Shown here: positions 48,486-58,005 of the stretch, in pieces
Layout: the number at the start of each line of letters is the position of its first letter
How positions within the stretch are numbered: position 1 is the first letter of the stretch
Assembly: GCA_963752695.1 (NCBI GenBank)
Contig: CAVVZB010000002.1
Span: forward strand, 682,001-746,000
DNA: 64,000 bases
Reading direction: 5' to 3'
From: Bog-113 sp963752695
GTDB taxonomy: Bacteria > Acidobacteriota > Terriglobia > Bryobacterales > Bryobacteraceae
Made by a program: the position numbers and the translations under genes
Notes under the pieces: model-generated
Databases searched by the model: none
Told to the model about the DNA's origin: nothing
The model's input: the letters and a program-made list of their open reading frames with translations, nothing else

Positions 48486-50564
48486 TTGAAAAATGTAATT
48501 CCGACAGCGGCTATCGTAGCCGTGTTATCAGCCACTTGCGGGTTCTCGCAAACCCCACCAGTGCCCGCCGTCTTCCAGCCGGCCTACACGACGATCAGCA
48601 ATGACCTCAGTAATTTTTCAGGAACCATCAACTCGATCTGGAACAAATCCAAGTACCCGGTGTTGCGCTCATCGCAGCTCCAGACTGCCAATTCCGACTT
48701 AACTACAAATCTGCTAGATCCCAATTACTACCAGGTGACGGTGTTATCCGAATTGAACTCGCTGCAGGCGCTCGGGGTCTCCAGCATTACGTTCCACATC
48801 AATTTTCCGGCGATGTATCAGCCTTACTACACCAACCCGGCGGACTACCAGGGATACCTGAACTTCTACACTCAGCTGGTTAATGAAATTCGATCGCGGG
48901 GGTTGAAAGTCGTCATCGAGTCAACTATCGCCATTGTCTTCCCAGGCAACAACAGCGGCGAGTTCCTTCCCTATTACCAAACTCTGGATTGGCCGACCTA
49001 TATGAGTCAACGCGCGCAGCTGGTGGCCAGCATCGCGCAATTGTTTAAACCGGACTATCTGGTCGTAGTTGCCGAGCCGGACACGGAGGCCAACTCCACG
49101 GGGCAGCTGAATGCCAACACGGTTAGTGGCAGCACGTCGATGGTTCAGCAGATGATTCTCGATATTCAGGCCACCGGCGTCAAGGGCGTGCAGGTCGGCG
49201 CCGGGTGTGGGACATGGCATCCGTCGTTCCTGCAGTTCGTTGAAAGCTTCAGTAACCTGCCGTTGAACTTCGTCGATATGCACATTTATCCGGTGAACAT
49301 GAATAACCTTCCGAATGCACTTAGTGCGCTCGGGATCATCCAGGCTGCCGGTAAACAGCCGGCCATGAGCGAGTTTTGGACCTACAAAGAAACCGACGCG
49401 GAATATTCCACCGGGTTGTCATACACCACCATCTATGCCCGGGATGCATTCAGTTTCTGGTCACCTGTGGACATCAGTTTCTTACAGGCAATGCAGGATT
49501 TTGGCAACTACGGACACTTTGCATTCATGACCCCGTTCTGGTCGCATTACCTCAGCGCTTACCTCGACTACGGCACATATGGCAATCTGGCGGACGCCGA
49601 TTTAATTACTACTTCAGATACGGCTGCGACCCAGGCGAACATTGCGGGCTTATTCACTCCCACCGGCACCGCCTACGAAAACATGCTATTGAAAGCGCCG
49701 GACAAGACACCGCCGCCGACACCCGCCGTTCCGGTCCTGGTCAGCTACTCGCAAACCGTCGCTAACCTCTCCTGGACCCCCGTGAAGGACAATGTCGGCG
49801 TGGCGGCGTATAACATCTACCGGGACGGGGCAGTGGTCGGAGCCGTGAGTAGCCCGCTCACGTTCTACGACCCTAACCTCAGCCCGAATACCACCTATAC
49901 TTACACCATTTCGGCTTTCGACGCTTCAGGCAACCAGTCTGGTCGTTCCTTGCCGCTGGTGATGACAACCTATTCGTATCCCGACACGACTCCGCCTACG
50001 GTGCCAACTGGCGTACTTGCAACTGGGCTCACGGACATTGCCATCGGGCTGACGTGGCACGCTTCAACGGACAACGTGGCAATTGCCGGCTACGAAATCT
50101 ATCGGGGAACATCCCAGAGCTCCATAACCCCATTTGCCACCAGCACCACCACCTCGTTTACCGACACACTGGTAGGCCCGTCGAAAACCTTTTACTACCA
50201 GGTGGACGCGTTCGACACATCTGGAAACCATTCTGCTCGCAGTGCAATCGTGGCCGGAACAACTCTTGCCGACACGACGCCGCCGAGCATACCCGCCAAC
50301 CTGCATGGCTTTGCACAGCAAGGCCCGGTGGTTACGCTGGCATGGACCCCTTCCGTGGACGACTATATGGTTGCCAATTACCTGGTCTACCGTGGCTTAA
50401 CCGCCGCCAACCTACAGGTAATCGGCTGGAGCCCCGCGTCCCAGGCGAGCTATTCCGACCCGACGGTCGGCTCCGGCAAAACGTATTACTATGCGGTTCT
50501 AGCAGTGGATGTTGCTAAGAATCAGTCCGCTCTGTCGGCGCCCGTGGTGATCACCGCGCCCTAG
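48486..50564 (+). CDS. Secreted glycosidase-like protein with three FN3 domains
   Basis: A 692-residue exported protein: signal peptide (residues 1-21), a TIM-barrel-like region (about 25-400) and three fibronectin III domains (about 405-495, 499-590, 596-692). The barrel has Glu197 (VVVAEPD) and Glu296 (AMSEFWTYKE), in the order expected of acid/base and nucleophile in clan GH-A enzymes, but I cannot assign a family. The FN3 modules would bind or space the enzyme from a polymer. The TTG start has GAGG 8 bases upstream, and a CRP-type operator lies just before. A polysaccharide target is inferred, not shown. Confidence 0.75.
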   Translation: MKNVIPTAAIVAVLSATCGFSQTPPVPAVFQPAYTTISNDLSNFSGTINSIWNKSKYPVLRSSQLQTANSDLTTNLLDPNYYQVTVLSELNSLQALGVSSITFHINFPAMYQPYYTNPADYQGYLNFYTQLVNEIRSRGLKVVIESTIAIVFPGNNSGEFLPYYQTLDWPTYMSQRAQLVASIAQLFKPDYLVVVAEPDTEANSTGQLNANTVSGSTSMVQQMILDIQATGVKGVQVGAGCGTWHPSFLQFVESFSNLPLNFVDMHIYPVNMNNLPNALSALGIIQAAGKQPAMSEFWTYKETDAEYSTGLSYTTIYARDAFSFWSPVDISFLQAMQDFGNYGHFAFMTPFWSHYLSAYLDYGTYGNLADADLITTSDTAATQANIAGLFTPTGTAYENMLLKAPDKTPPPTPAVPVLVSYSQTVANLSWTPVKDNVGVAAYNIYRDGAVVGAVSSPLTFYDPNLSPNTTYTYTISAFDASGNQSGRSLPLVMTTYSYPDTTPPTVPTGVLATGLTDIAIGLTWHASTDNVAIAGYEIYRGTSQSSITPFATSTTTSFTDTLVGPSKTFYYQVDAFDTSGNHSARSAIVAGTTLADTTPPSIPANLHGFAQQGPVVTLAWTPSVDDYMVANYLVYRGLTAANLQVIGWSPASQASYSDPTVGSGKTYYYAVLAVDVAKNQSALSAPVVITAP

Positions 50565-50580
50565 TTGTTGTAATGGGTGC

Positions 50581-51330
50581 TTGCGGATCAGCATTCATCC
50601 CGACCCCGCGGCGTTAGCGCTCCGGGCTGCCTCTCATGGGGCAGCCGCTATTCGGAGCGCCATCGCCGCTTCTGGGGTTGCCCGCGTCATTGCGGCCAGC
50701 GCCGCCTCACAGATTCGCTTCCTCGCCGAACTGGTGAAAGATGCTTCAATTGACTGGACGCGCGTCGAACTCTACCAACTCGACGACTATCTTGGATTAT
50801 CAGCCACGCATCCCGCCAGCTTCCGCCACTTCCTTCAACAGCATCTGATTGGGCCCACCGGAATTCCGCTTGTGCACCAGATTTCCGGTGAGCTCGATCC
50901 AGCCTCCGCGCTCGACGCCGCTTGCCGCGCCCTCCATTCCGCCCCCATCGATCTTGCTTTCGTCGGCATCGGTGAAAACGGCCATCTCGCCTTCAACGAT
51001 CCACCCGCCGATTTCACCAGCGAAGCACCATATCTCATCGTGGAACTCGACCGAGCCTGCCGTTTGCAGCAAGTGGGCGAAGGCTGGTTTCGCACACTGG
51101 ACGAGGTTCCGCACCGCGCCATTTCCATGTCAATCCGGCAGATATTGAAGGCCAAGGAAATCGTCGCGGTGGTTCCGGATCTTCGGAAAGCACCTGCGGT
51201 TCGGGACTGCCTGGAAGGTCCGATCGTCCCCGAAGCGCCCGCGTCCATCCTTCGGACGCACGCCAACGCAAGCTTGTATCTGGACCGCGATTCGGCTTCC
51301 TTACTACGCAACCCGCCGCCGCACTTGTAG
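50581..51330 (+). CDS. Glucosamine-6-phosphate deaminase-like
   Basis: A 249-residue protein of the NagB/6-phosphogluconolactonase fold. GIGENGHLAFNDPP carries the substrate loop with the catalytic Asp typical of deaminases, and YQLDDYLGL matches the N-terminal part. This would feed aminosugars into glycolysis as fructose-6-phosphate. It lies 16 bases after the FN3 glycosidase gene and 16 bases before the M28 gene, probably one transcript. The TTG start has no strong ribosome site. Confidence 0.82.
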   Translation: MRISIHPDPAALALRAASHGAAAIRSAIAASGVARVIAASAASQIRFLAELVKDASIDWTRVELYQLDDYLGLSATHPASFRHFLQQHLIGPTGIPLVHQISGELDPASALDAACRALHSAPIDLAFVGIGENGHLAFNDPPADFTSEAPYLIVELDRACRLQQVGEGWFRTLDEVPHRAISMSIRQILKAKEIVAVVPDLRKAPAVRDCLEGPIVPEAPASILRTHANASLYLDRDSASLLRNPPPHL

Positions 51331-51346
51331 CTATACTCGATGGCTA

Positions 51347-53593
51347 ATGTGGCTTCGTTTTGGTCTTCTGATTTCCTGCTCCGTATTGGTCGCTAGCGAT
51401 CAGCTGCCCGTGCGCGGCTTCTCCCCGGCGTCGCTTCCTCAGGAAAAGAAGTGGGAAGAAAAAGCGCGCCTGCTGCCGGAGTCCACCCGCATCGGCGCTT
51501 ACATGAAGCGCATGTCCGCCAAGCCGCACTTGGCTGGAACACCCGCATCCCGCGAGGTGGCCGAATACGCCCTTGGCCTGATGAAGTCGTGGGGCCTGGA
51601 CGCCCATATCGAAGAATTCGAGGCGCTGCTGCCCCGTCCCCAATCGAGGCTCCTTGAGGTACTCTCTCCGCATCCGTTCCACGCAAAGTTGTACGAGCCG
51701 CCAATTGCCGCTGACACCGTCAGCGTCCACAAAGACGAAGTAGCCACTTATAACGCCTACTCTGGCTCCGGCGACGTGACCGCGCCCCTGGTCTACGTCA
51801 ACTATGGAATGCCAGCCGATTACGAGTACCTCGCCAAGAATAAAATCGACGTGAAGCGAAAAATCGTGATCGCTCGTTATGGCGGTGGCTGGCGCGGACT
51901 CAAGCCACGTCTGGCGGCCGAGCACGGCGCGTCTGGGTGCCTCATCTATTCCGATCCGAAAGACGATGGCTATTATCGCGGCGATGTGTACCCCACGGGA
52001 GGCTGGCGTCCCGCCGACGGCGTCCAACGCGGCAGCGTGATGGATATGACGCTCTATCCAGGGGATCCACTCTCGCCCGGCTGGGCCTCCGAGAAGGGCG
52101 CAAAACGGCTGCCGCTCAGCGAAGCCAAGACCCTGATGCACATCCCCGTTCTGCCGATTTCGTACGGGGACGCCCTCCCTCTATTGCAGCAACTCCGTGG
52201 ACCCGTGGCCCCCGATGATTGGCGCGGCGCACTCGGCTTGACCTATCACATCGGAGACGGCGGCGAGAAGGTTCACCTCGCGGTGCAGATGGACAATTCC
52301 ACCCATCCCATCTTCGACGTAATCGCCCGCATTCCCGGCAGCGAACTTCCCGATCAATGGGTGATGGCCGGCAACCATCACGACGCCTGGGTGCACGGCG
52401 CGATGGATCCACTGAGTGGCGCATCGGCCCTGCTCGAAACGGCCCGCACGCTCGGCCAACTATTGAAACTAGGATGGCGTCCCCGGCGCACCATTCTGAT
52501 TGCACTCTGGGATGCCGAGGAGTTCGGCCTGGTTGGCTCCACCGAGTTCGCCGAAAAGCATGCCAGCGAACTGAGCCGGAAGCTAGTGGTCTACGTGAAC
52601 TCGGACTCCAATGGGAAAGGCCGCTTCAGCGCCGGGGGTTCGCACACGCTCGAAACCTTCGTCGGCGAGCTTGCTCGCGACGTCAACGATCCGGTAACCG
52701 GAAAGCCGCTGGCCGATATCTTGCGCGCTCATCCGCATGCCGCGCCGCCATTGGGACTACTGCCTCCGCCTGCGTCTTCGGAAAAACACGACTGGCACCT
52801 GGAAGCGCTCGGGTCCGGGTCGGACTACACCTCGTTCCTCCAGCATCTTGGAATCGCCTCGCTGAATTTCGGCTTTATGGATGACGATGGATCCGGGGGC
52901 ATCTATCATTCCTCCTACGACACCTATTACTGGTACACCCATTTCAGCGATACCGATTTCGCTTATGGCAAGGCGCTCTCGACCGTTACCGCCACCGCTC
53001 TACTCCGCCTGAGCGACGCCACGCTCGAACCGTTCGAGTTCTCCGTATTCGCCGACACCTTGGAACGCTACGTCGAGGAAATCGAAAAATTGCTGAAGCC
53101 GGATCAGAAGTTGGATCTGAGCTCCGTCCATGCCGCCGTGTTCGCTCTACAAAAGTCAGCCGCGGCCTTCGAAACGGCCTATGAACATGCGCTCCCTCAT
53201 CTCCCCAGCGCGCCCGTAGCGAAACGCGCAATGCTCGATCAGCTTCTATTCGGAAGCGAGCGGAAAATGATGCTGGAGACCGGGCTCCCCGGCCGCGACT
53301 GGTTCAAGCATGCCATCTACGCTCCCGGAAGCCTGACCGGCTATGGAGTAAAAACGCTCCCTGGGATTCGCGAAGCCGTGGAAGCTGGGCGTATGGAAGA
53401 GGCCCAAACGCAGGCCGGTAACGTCGCCGCCGTCTTGGGTAAAGTGACCCATCAAGTGGATGAAGCCCGCGGTCTGCTCACTGAACTTCATTCCGCCGCG
53501 CCGGCCCCGGTAGACGCTAAACTCAAATCTGCATGGCGATCCAAACATTATTCGGGACCGTTCCCCAGGAACCGAGTCTCCTCGACAAGCTAA
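51347..53593 (+). CDS. Secreted M28 peptidase (glutamate carboxypeptidase II-like)
   Basis: A 748-residue exported zinc peptidase of family M28B. Signal peptide (residues 1-17), a PA (protease-associated) domain (about 110-220), the catalytic core with NHHDAW and MDPLSG (zinc ligands near residue 343-355), AEEFG (catalytic and bridging Glu near 389) and NSDSNGKG (Asp near 419), and a C-terminal dimerisation domain. It would free amino acids from peptide ends outside the cell. Its last 61 bases overlap the start of ftsY in another frame, so its C-terminal 20 residues are unusual. Confidence 0.88.
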   Translation: MWLRFGLLISCSVLVASDQLPVRGFSPASLPQEKKWEEKARLLPESTRIGAYMKRMSAKPHLAGTPASREVAEYALGLMKSWGLDAHIEEFEALLPRPQSRLLEVLSPHPFHAKLYEPPIAADTVSVHKDEVATYNAYSGSGDVTAPLVYVNYGMPADYEYLAKNKIDVKRKIVIARYGGGWRGLKPRLAAEHGASGCLIYSDPKDDGYYRGDVYPTGGWRPADGVQRGSVMDMTLYPGDPLSPGWASEKGAKRLPLSEAKTLMHIPVLPISYGDALPLLQQLRGPVAPDDWRGALGLTYHIGDGGEKVHLAVQMDNSTHPIFDVIARIPGSELPDQWVMAGNHHDAWVHGAMDPLSGASALLETARTLGQLLKLGWRPRRTILIALWDAEEFGLVGSTEFAEKHASELSRKLVVYVNSDSNGKGRFSAGGSHTLETFVGELARDVNDPVTGKPLADILRAHPHAAPPLGLLPPPASSEKHDWHLEALGSGSDYTSFLQHLGIASLNFGFMDDDGSGGIYHSSYDTYYWYTHFSDTDFAYGKALSTVTATALLRLSDATLEPFEFSVFADTLERYVEEIEKLLKPDQKLDLSSVHAAVFALQKSAAAFETAYEHALPHLPSAPVAKRAMLDQLLFGSERKMMLETGLPGRDWFKHAIYAPGSLTGYGVKTLPGIREAVEAGRMEEAQTQAGNVAAVLGKVTHQVDEARGLLTELHSAAPAPVDAKLKSAWRSKHYSGPFPRNRVSSTS

Positions 53594-54480
53594 AGCTCGG
53601 CGTCCAGAAAACGCGCGCCGGTCTTGTCTCGGCCCTCGAAGACGCCATCTCCGGCCGCAATATCGACGCTGAGCTTCTCGACGAATTGGAATACACGCTT
53701 CTCAGCGCCGACATTGGCGTAGCGACCACTACAGAGATCCTCGATCGCATCCGTGACCGCGTGGAGCGCCATCAACTGAACGACGCGGGCGAGCTGCGCG
53801 GCTTAATTAAGCAACATCTTTTGGAAATCCTAGAGGCGTCCGAACGTCCCCTCCCTCGCGTCGACGAAGCGCCTGCCGTCGTCATGATGGTCGGTGTGAA
53901 TGGGGCGGGGAAGACCACCACCATCGGCAAACTCGCGCAGCTTTATAAATCGGAAGGCCGCAGCGTTTTGATGGCTGCCGCTGACACCTTTCGCGCCGCG
54001 GCGATCGAGCAATTGGAAGTCTGGGGCACGCGCACTAATACCGATGTCATCCGCCAGAATACGGGATCCGACCCCAGCGCCGTGATCTTCGACGCGCTGC
54101 ATTCCGCCAAAGCCCGCAAGATCGATTACGTCATCATCGATACCGCCGGCCGCCTGCAGACCAAAGCCAACCTGATGGCCGAACTCGAGAAGATGAGCCG
54201 GACCGCAGCCCGCGTCGTCACCGGGGCGCCGCACGAAGTTCTGCTTGTCCTGGACGCCGTCACTGGGCAGAACGGCCTCGAACAAGCACGCAAGTTTACA
54301 GCGTCATCCGGAGTCACGGGAATCGTCTTAACCAAGCTCGACGGCACGGCAAAAGGCGGCGTGGTGATTGCCATCGCCCGCGAATTGAATCTCCCCATCC
54401 GCTACATCGGAGTGGGTGAAAAGGTGGATGACCTGCTTCCCTTCGACGCCGAAAGCTTTATCGAGTCGCTGTTCGCATGA
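53533..54480 (+). CDS. ftsY: Signal recognition particle receptor FtsY
   Basis: A 315-residue GTPase that docks SRP-ribosome complexes at the membrane. P-loop GVNGAGKTTT, DTAGRLQTK and TKLDGTAKGG motifs define the NG domain; the short form without the acidic A domain is common. The ATG lies 61 bases inside the M28 peptidase gene in a different frame. The stop overlaps the ribD start (ATGA). Confidence 0.95.
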   Translation: MAIQTLFGTVPQEPSLLDKLKLGVQKTRAGLVSALEDAISGRNIDAELLDELEYTLLSADIGVATTTEILDRIRDRVERHQLNDAGELRGLIKQHLLEILEASERPLPRVDEAPAVVMMVGVNGAGKTTTIGKLAQLYKSEGRSVLMAAADTFRAAAIEQLEVWGTRTNTDVIRQNTGSDPSAVIFDALHSAKARKIDYVIIDTAGRLQTKANLMAELEKMSRTAARVVTGAPHEVLLVLDAVTGQNGLEQARKFTASSGVTGIVLTKLDGTAKGGVVIAIARELNLPIRYIGVGEKVDDLLPFDAESFIESLFA

Positions 54481-55583
54481 ACGATTCCGATTACCTCAAT
54501 CAGGCCATGGAACTAGCCGCCAGGGGCCGCGCCATCACCAGTCCGAACCCTATGGTTGGCGCGCTGCTCGTCAAAGATGGTGACGTCGTCGGTCGCGGCT
54601 TCCACGTCTTTGAAAATCGCGATCACGCCGAAGTCCTGGCCTTGCGCGATGCTGGCGAACGCGCGCGCGGGGCAACGCTTTACCTCAACCTTGAACCTTG
54701 CTCCCACCACGGCCGCACTCCGCCTTGTGCCGATGCGCTCATCGAGGCCGGAGTCGCGCGCGTGGTTGCGGCCATGCAAGATCCCAATCCCTTGGTAAGT
54801 GGCGACGGCTTCCGCAAGCTTCGTGCCGCCGGGGTGGAAGTGAAGATCGATGATGCCGCGCGTCCGGCCGCCGAGGCTCTCAACCAAGCGTTTCTGCATT
54901 ACATGCGGACCCGCAAGCCGCTAGTCACACTCAAGACCGCGCTAACCCTCGATGGCAAAATCGCCGCACCAGACGATAATCGCGGCTGGCTGACCAGCGG
55001 CATCGCCCGCGAACACGTCCAGCAACTCCGCCACGAGTCAGATGCCATGCTGACCGGTATCGGCACCGTTCTGGCTGACGATTGTCTGCTCACCGATCGC
55101 ACCATCCAGCCGCGCTCGCGCCCGCTCCTGCGCATGGTTCTCGATTCGCAACTTCGCCTGCCGCTTACCTCCCGCATGGTGAAGAGCACGCTGGATGACG
55201 TGGTGGTCGTCACCACTTCGGCTGCTTCCGAAGAGCGCCGCAAAGCGCTGGACGCGCGCGGAATTCGCATTTTGACCCTCGATGGCGTGAAAGGTCGCGT
55301 TGATATCGCGCGCGCAATCAGCTGGCTAGGCGAACAGAATATCCTTTCGGTGATCGTCGAGGCCGGTAGCAAGGTGAATTGGGCGGTGCTTGAAGCACAA
55401 TGCGCCGACAAAATTTTCTTTTATTACGCCCCTAAAATTCTCGGTGGCACCCAGTCTCTCCCTATGGCTGGCGGTGTCGGCCGCCGCCGCCGTTCGGATG
55501 CCATCCGCGTCCGCGACGTCCGGCTGCATCCCATTTCTACCGATGAGTTCGCCGTCGAAGGCTGGGTCGAGAAGGACGATTAG
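54477..55583 (+). CDS. ribD: RibD deaminase/reductase
   Basis: A 368-residue bifunctional enzyme of riboflavin synthesis. The N-terminal deaminase has HAEVLAL and EPCSHHGRTPPC (zinc ligands His and two Cys); the C-terminal reductase (about residues 148-365) binds NADPH. It is coupled to ftsY (ATGA) and directly followed by ribE with no gap, so a riboflavin mini-operon has been joined to a secretion gene. Confidence 0.95.
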   Translation: MNDSDYLNQAMELAARGRAITSPNPMVGALLVKDGDVVGRGFHVFENRDHAEVLALRDAGERARGATLYLNLEPCSHHGRTPPCADALIEAGVARVVAAMQDPNPLVSGDGFRKLRAAGVEVKIDDAARPAAEALNQAFLHYMRTRKPLVTLKTALTLDGKIAAPDDNRGWLTSGIAREHVQQLRHESDAMLTGIGTVLADDCLLTDRTIQPRSRPLLRMVLDSQLRLPLTSRMVKSTLDDVVVVTTSAASEERRKALDARGIRILTLDGVKGRVDIARAISWLGEQNILSVIVEAGSKVNWAVLEAQCADKIFFYYAPKILGGTQSLPMAGGVGRRRRSDAIRVRDVRLHPISTDEFAVEGWVEKDD

Positions 55584-56177
55584 ATGTTTACCGGGATCAT
55601 CGAAGAAGTTGGAGTGATTGGCGCCCTGGAACCGCGTCAGGCAGGCGCGCGCTTGAGCGTCGTGTGCGACACCGTCTTGTCGGATGCTACCGAAGGGTGC
55701 AGTATCTCGGTCAACGGCGTCTGTCTCACCGCGCTCGACATCCAGGCCGATCGCTTCCATTCCGACCTGGCGCCCGAAACCCTGGAACGCAGCAATCTTG
55801 GCGATCTGCGGCCCGGTTCGCGCGTCAACCTGGAGCGCCCATTGCTTCCCACTTCCCGCCTCGGCGGCCACATCGTGCAGGGTCACGTAGACGCTACCGC
55901 CGAAATTATTGCACTCGACCAACTGGGCGCGGATAACTGGTGGCTGCGCTTACGCGTCCCGCAAAATCTCGAGCGTTATTTTGTCGAAAAGGGCTCGATC
56001 TCCGTCGATGGCATTAGCCTGACAATCGCTGCTCTAGCTGGGCCGGAAGTTGCGATCACCATCATCCCTCACACCTACGAAGCTACAGCTCTAGCTTTCC
56101 GCCGCCCCGGCGATCGCGTCAATATCGAAGTCGATGTTATCGCGAAACATGTTGAGAAGCTTCTGATAGCTCGTTAG
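55584..56177 (+). CDS. ribE: Riboflavin synthase alpha chain
   Basis: A 197-residue enzyme forming riboflavin from two lumazines. It consists of two repeats of the lumazine-binding barrel: MFTGIIEEVG begins the first and GGHIVQGHVDA the second; the C-terminal trimerisation helix is present. The ATG directly follows the ribD stop. The last 41 bases overlap the convergent LarA-like gene. Confidence 0.95.
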   Translation: MFTGIIEEVGVIGALEPRQAGARLSVVCDTVLSDATEGCSISVNGVCLTALDIQADRFHSDLAPETLERSNLGDLRPGSRVNLERPLLPTSRLGGHIVQGHVDATAEIIALDQLGADNWWLRLRVPQNLERYFVEKGSISVDGISLTIAALAGPEVAITIIPHTYEATALAFRRPGDRVNIEVDVIAKHVEKLLIAR

Positions 56178-57444
56178 TCATTGCCGCATCGCGGATCGGC
56201 ACAAGGTTTCCGGCGTCGTCGAACTCCAGGTCGTAAGCCTCGCTCAGGATTTCCAGTCCGGGGTTGGCTTCGATCTCCGCCCGTAAGTTCGCGCTAAGCA
56301 CCATCGGCGTTAGCTCCATTGTATTGCGGATACGTCCAATGCGCAGCCCGCTCGGGTCCAGCTTGCCCGTGGTCCGTCCGATTTTCTCGATGCATTCCCG
56401 GTCAGTATCATAGTGCATCGGAATGCGCGCGCAGCCAGGAGACGACGACGTGATCGTATTGATGTAAGTCGCGTTTAAGTCCATCTGACTAACTAAGCGC
56501 TCATTCACAACATCTGCCAAGCCAACTCCCGACGCGTTGCCATAGGTATGACGGCTCAGACTGCGAACAAAAATGCGGTGGATCACCGGCGCGATCTTCC
56601 ACGGGTTGTACTGCCCCTGCACGCCGCGATTTACAACCTTCGTGTCCATCCCCGATCCGCTAATCTCTTTGCCGATTTCATCCAAGATCAGCAGATCCAG
56701 CATCACCGGAATTTTCCCCATCCAGCTCTTCACCTGCTCCAGAAGCGCTTCCTCGCGCGCCTCCATCCCTTCCGCTACAACCGCCGTCACCTGCGCCGTG
56801 TTGTGAAGCGCGTCTTCCAGGATCGCCAGGCCGCCAATAATCTTCCCCGTTCCGAGCATCTGCCGCCCGATCGATCGAATCGTCTTCTCGAGGCCCAACG
56901 TATAGGCATGGGCGTGGTAATGTTGCGCCCCGGCCCACTTACCGAGCCCAATGGCCATCATCTTGAATAGCCCGCTCTCGATCGTCCCCTCAAAGTCGGT
57001 ATGCCACTTCACGCGCCCGATCATCATGATCCCGTCCGCCTCGGCGGCGAAGCGGTCTAGAAAAGCGTCGATTCCCTCCGGTGTCGTCCCAATCGAAACG
57101 ACATCGAGCGAACTGCGAATCGGGCAGCCCATCGTCTCTTCGATAATTCCGTAATGCGCCAGAACGTCAGCCTGCCCCTGTGCGGTTGCTGCTCCATGGC
57201 TGCCCATCGCAGGAAAGATAAAAGGCTGCGCACCCACCGACTTCCAAAATTCCACCGTCGCGCGTGCAATCGTCGCGATGTTGGCGATCCCGCGGCTTCC
57301 CACCCCAATAGCGACGCGAGCGCCCGGCTTCACCCGGCCTGCAAACCCCTCGCGCTCCAACTCCTTCCGCACCGCTCCGGGGATGTCGGCCAGCCTCCGA
57401 TTGGCGAACTTCTGGCGCACCGTGAATACTTTGGGGAAGGGCAT
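56137..57444 (-). CDS. LarA-like (DUF2088) protein
   Basis: About 435 residues. The N-terminal part (GARVAIGVGSRGIANI, FPAMGSHGAATAQGQ) resembles the LarA N-terminal fold of nickel-pincer lactate racemases, and GRVKWHTDFEGTIESGLFKMMAIGLGKWAGAQHYH fits that family; but the usual PPDxTR motif is not seen, so the racemase activity is uncertain. I chose the ATG at 57444 over earlier starts. It overlaps ribE by 41 bases at the 3' end and is divergent from the DinB gene. Confidence 0.55.
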   Translation of the reverse strand: MPFPKVFTVRQKFANRRLADIPGAVRKELEREGFAGRVKPGARVAIGVGSRGIANIATIARATVEFWKSVGAQPFIFPAMGSHGAATAQGQADVLAHYGIIEETMGCPIRSSLDVVSIGTTPEGIDAFLDRFAAEADGIMMIGRVKWHTDFEGTIESGLFKMMAIGLGKWAGAQHYHAHAYTLGLEKTIRSIGRQMLGTGKIIGGLAILEDALHNTAQVTAVVAEGMEAREEALLEQVKSWMGKIPVMLDLLILDEIGKEISGSGMDTKVVNRGVQGQYNPWKIAPVIHRIFVRSLSRHTYGNASGVGLADVVNERLVSQMDLNATYINTITSSSPGCARIPMHYDTDRECIEKIGRTTGKLDPSGLRIGRIRNTMELTPMVLSANLRAEIEANPGLEILSEAYDLEFDDAGNLVPIRDAAMTNELSEASQHVSR

Positions 57445-57486
57445 GAGGGAATTATAGAAAACCATTCGAGATAATCGAATCTGCTT

Positions 57487-57990
57487 ATGGACTTCCATCG
57501 CGCCACCGCGCTCCGCTTCCTCGAATACCACGCCTGGGCCACTCAGAAGACTTTCGATTCCGTCGCCCCGCTCTCCGAGGAACAACTGCATCGCGACATG
57601 CAGACCTCGCACACCAGCATCTTCGGAACCTTACTCCATGTTTATCAGGCCGATGCTATCTGGCTCAAACGGCATGAGGGTATTCCTAACGCTAAGCTCG
57701 ATGAAGAGTTGGCTGCCGACTTAGCTACTCTGCGTCACAAAGCGTCAGAGGTGCAGGGCCGCCTGATCGCCTATGCGGGAGCCCTAACTGACGACCGTTG
57801 GAGTTCGAACCTCGACTACCGGTTTATGAGCGGTCTCGAAGCGAGTTCACCCGTTTACGACAACTTACTCCATGTAGTGAACCACGGCACCTATCACCGC
57901 GGCCAGATAGTCACTCTGCTGCGGCAGTTAGGCGCGAGCCCGATTGTGACAGACTATGTTCACTATGTGCGCACCATGACCGGTGCCTGA
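57487..57990 (+). CDS. DinB-family protein
   Basis: A 167-residue four-helix-bundle protein. His51, His133 and His137 (LLHVYQAD and NHGTYHRGQ) form the metal-binding triad of the DinB/YfiT group. Members act as metal-dependent thiol transferases or are of unknown use after DNA damage. It stands alone between the LarA-like gene and the convergent galK. No catalytic role can be fixed from sequence. Confidence 0.85.
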   Translation: MDFHRATALRFLEYHAWATQKTFDSVAPLSEEQLHRDMQTSHTSIFGTLLHVYQADAIWLKRHEGIPNAKLDEELAADLATLRHKASEVQGRLIAYAGALTDDRWSSNLDYRFMSGLEASSPVYDNLLHVVNHGTYHRGQIVTLLRQLGASPIVTDYVHYVRTMTGA

Positions 57991-58005
57991 ACCGGCCAAA
58001 CCCGA

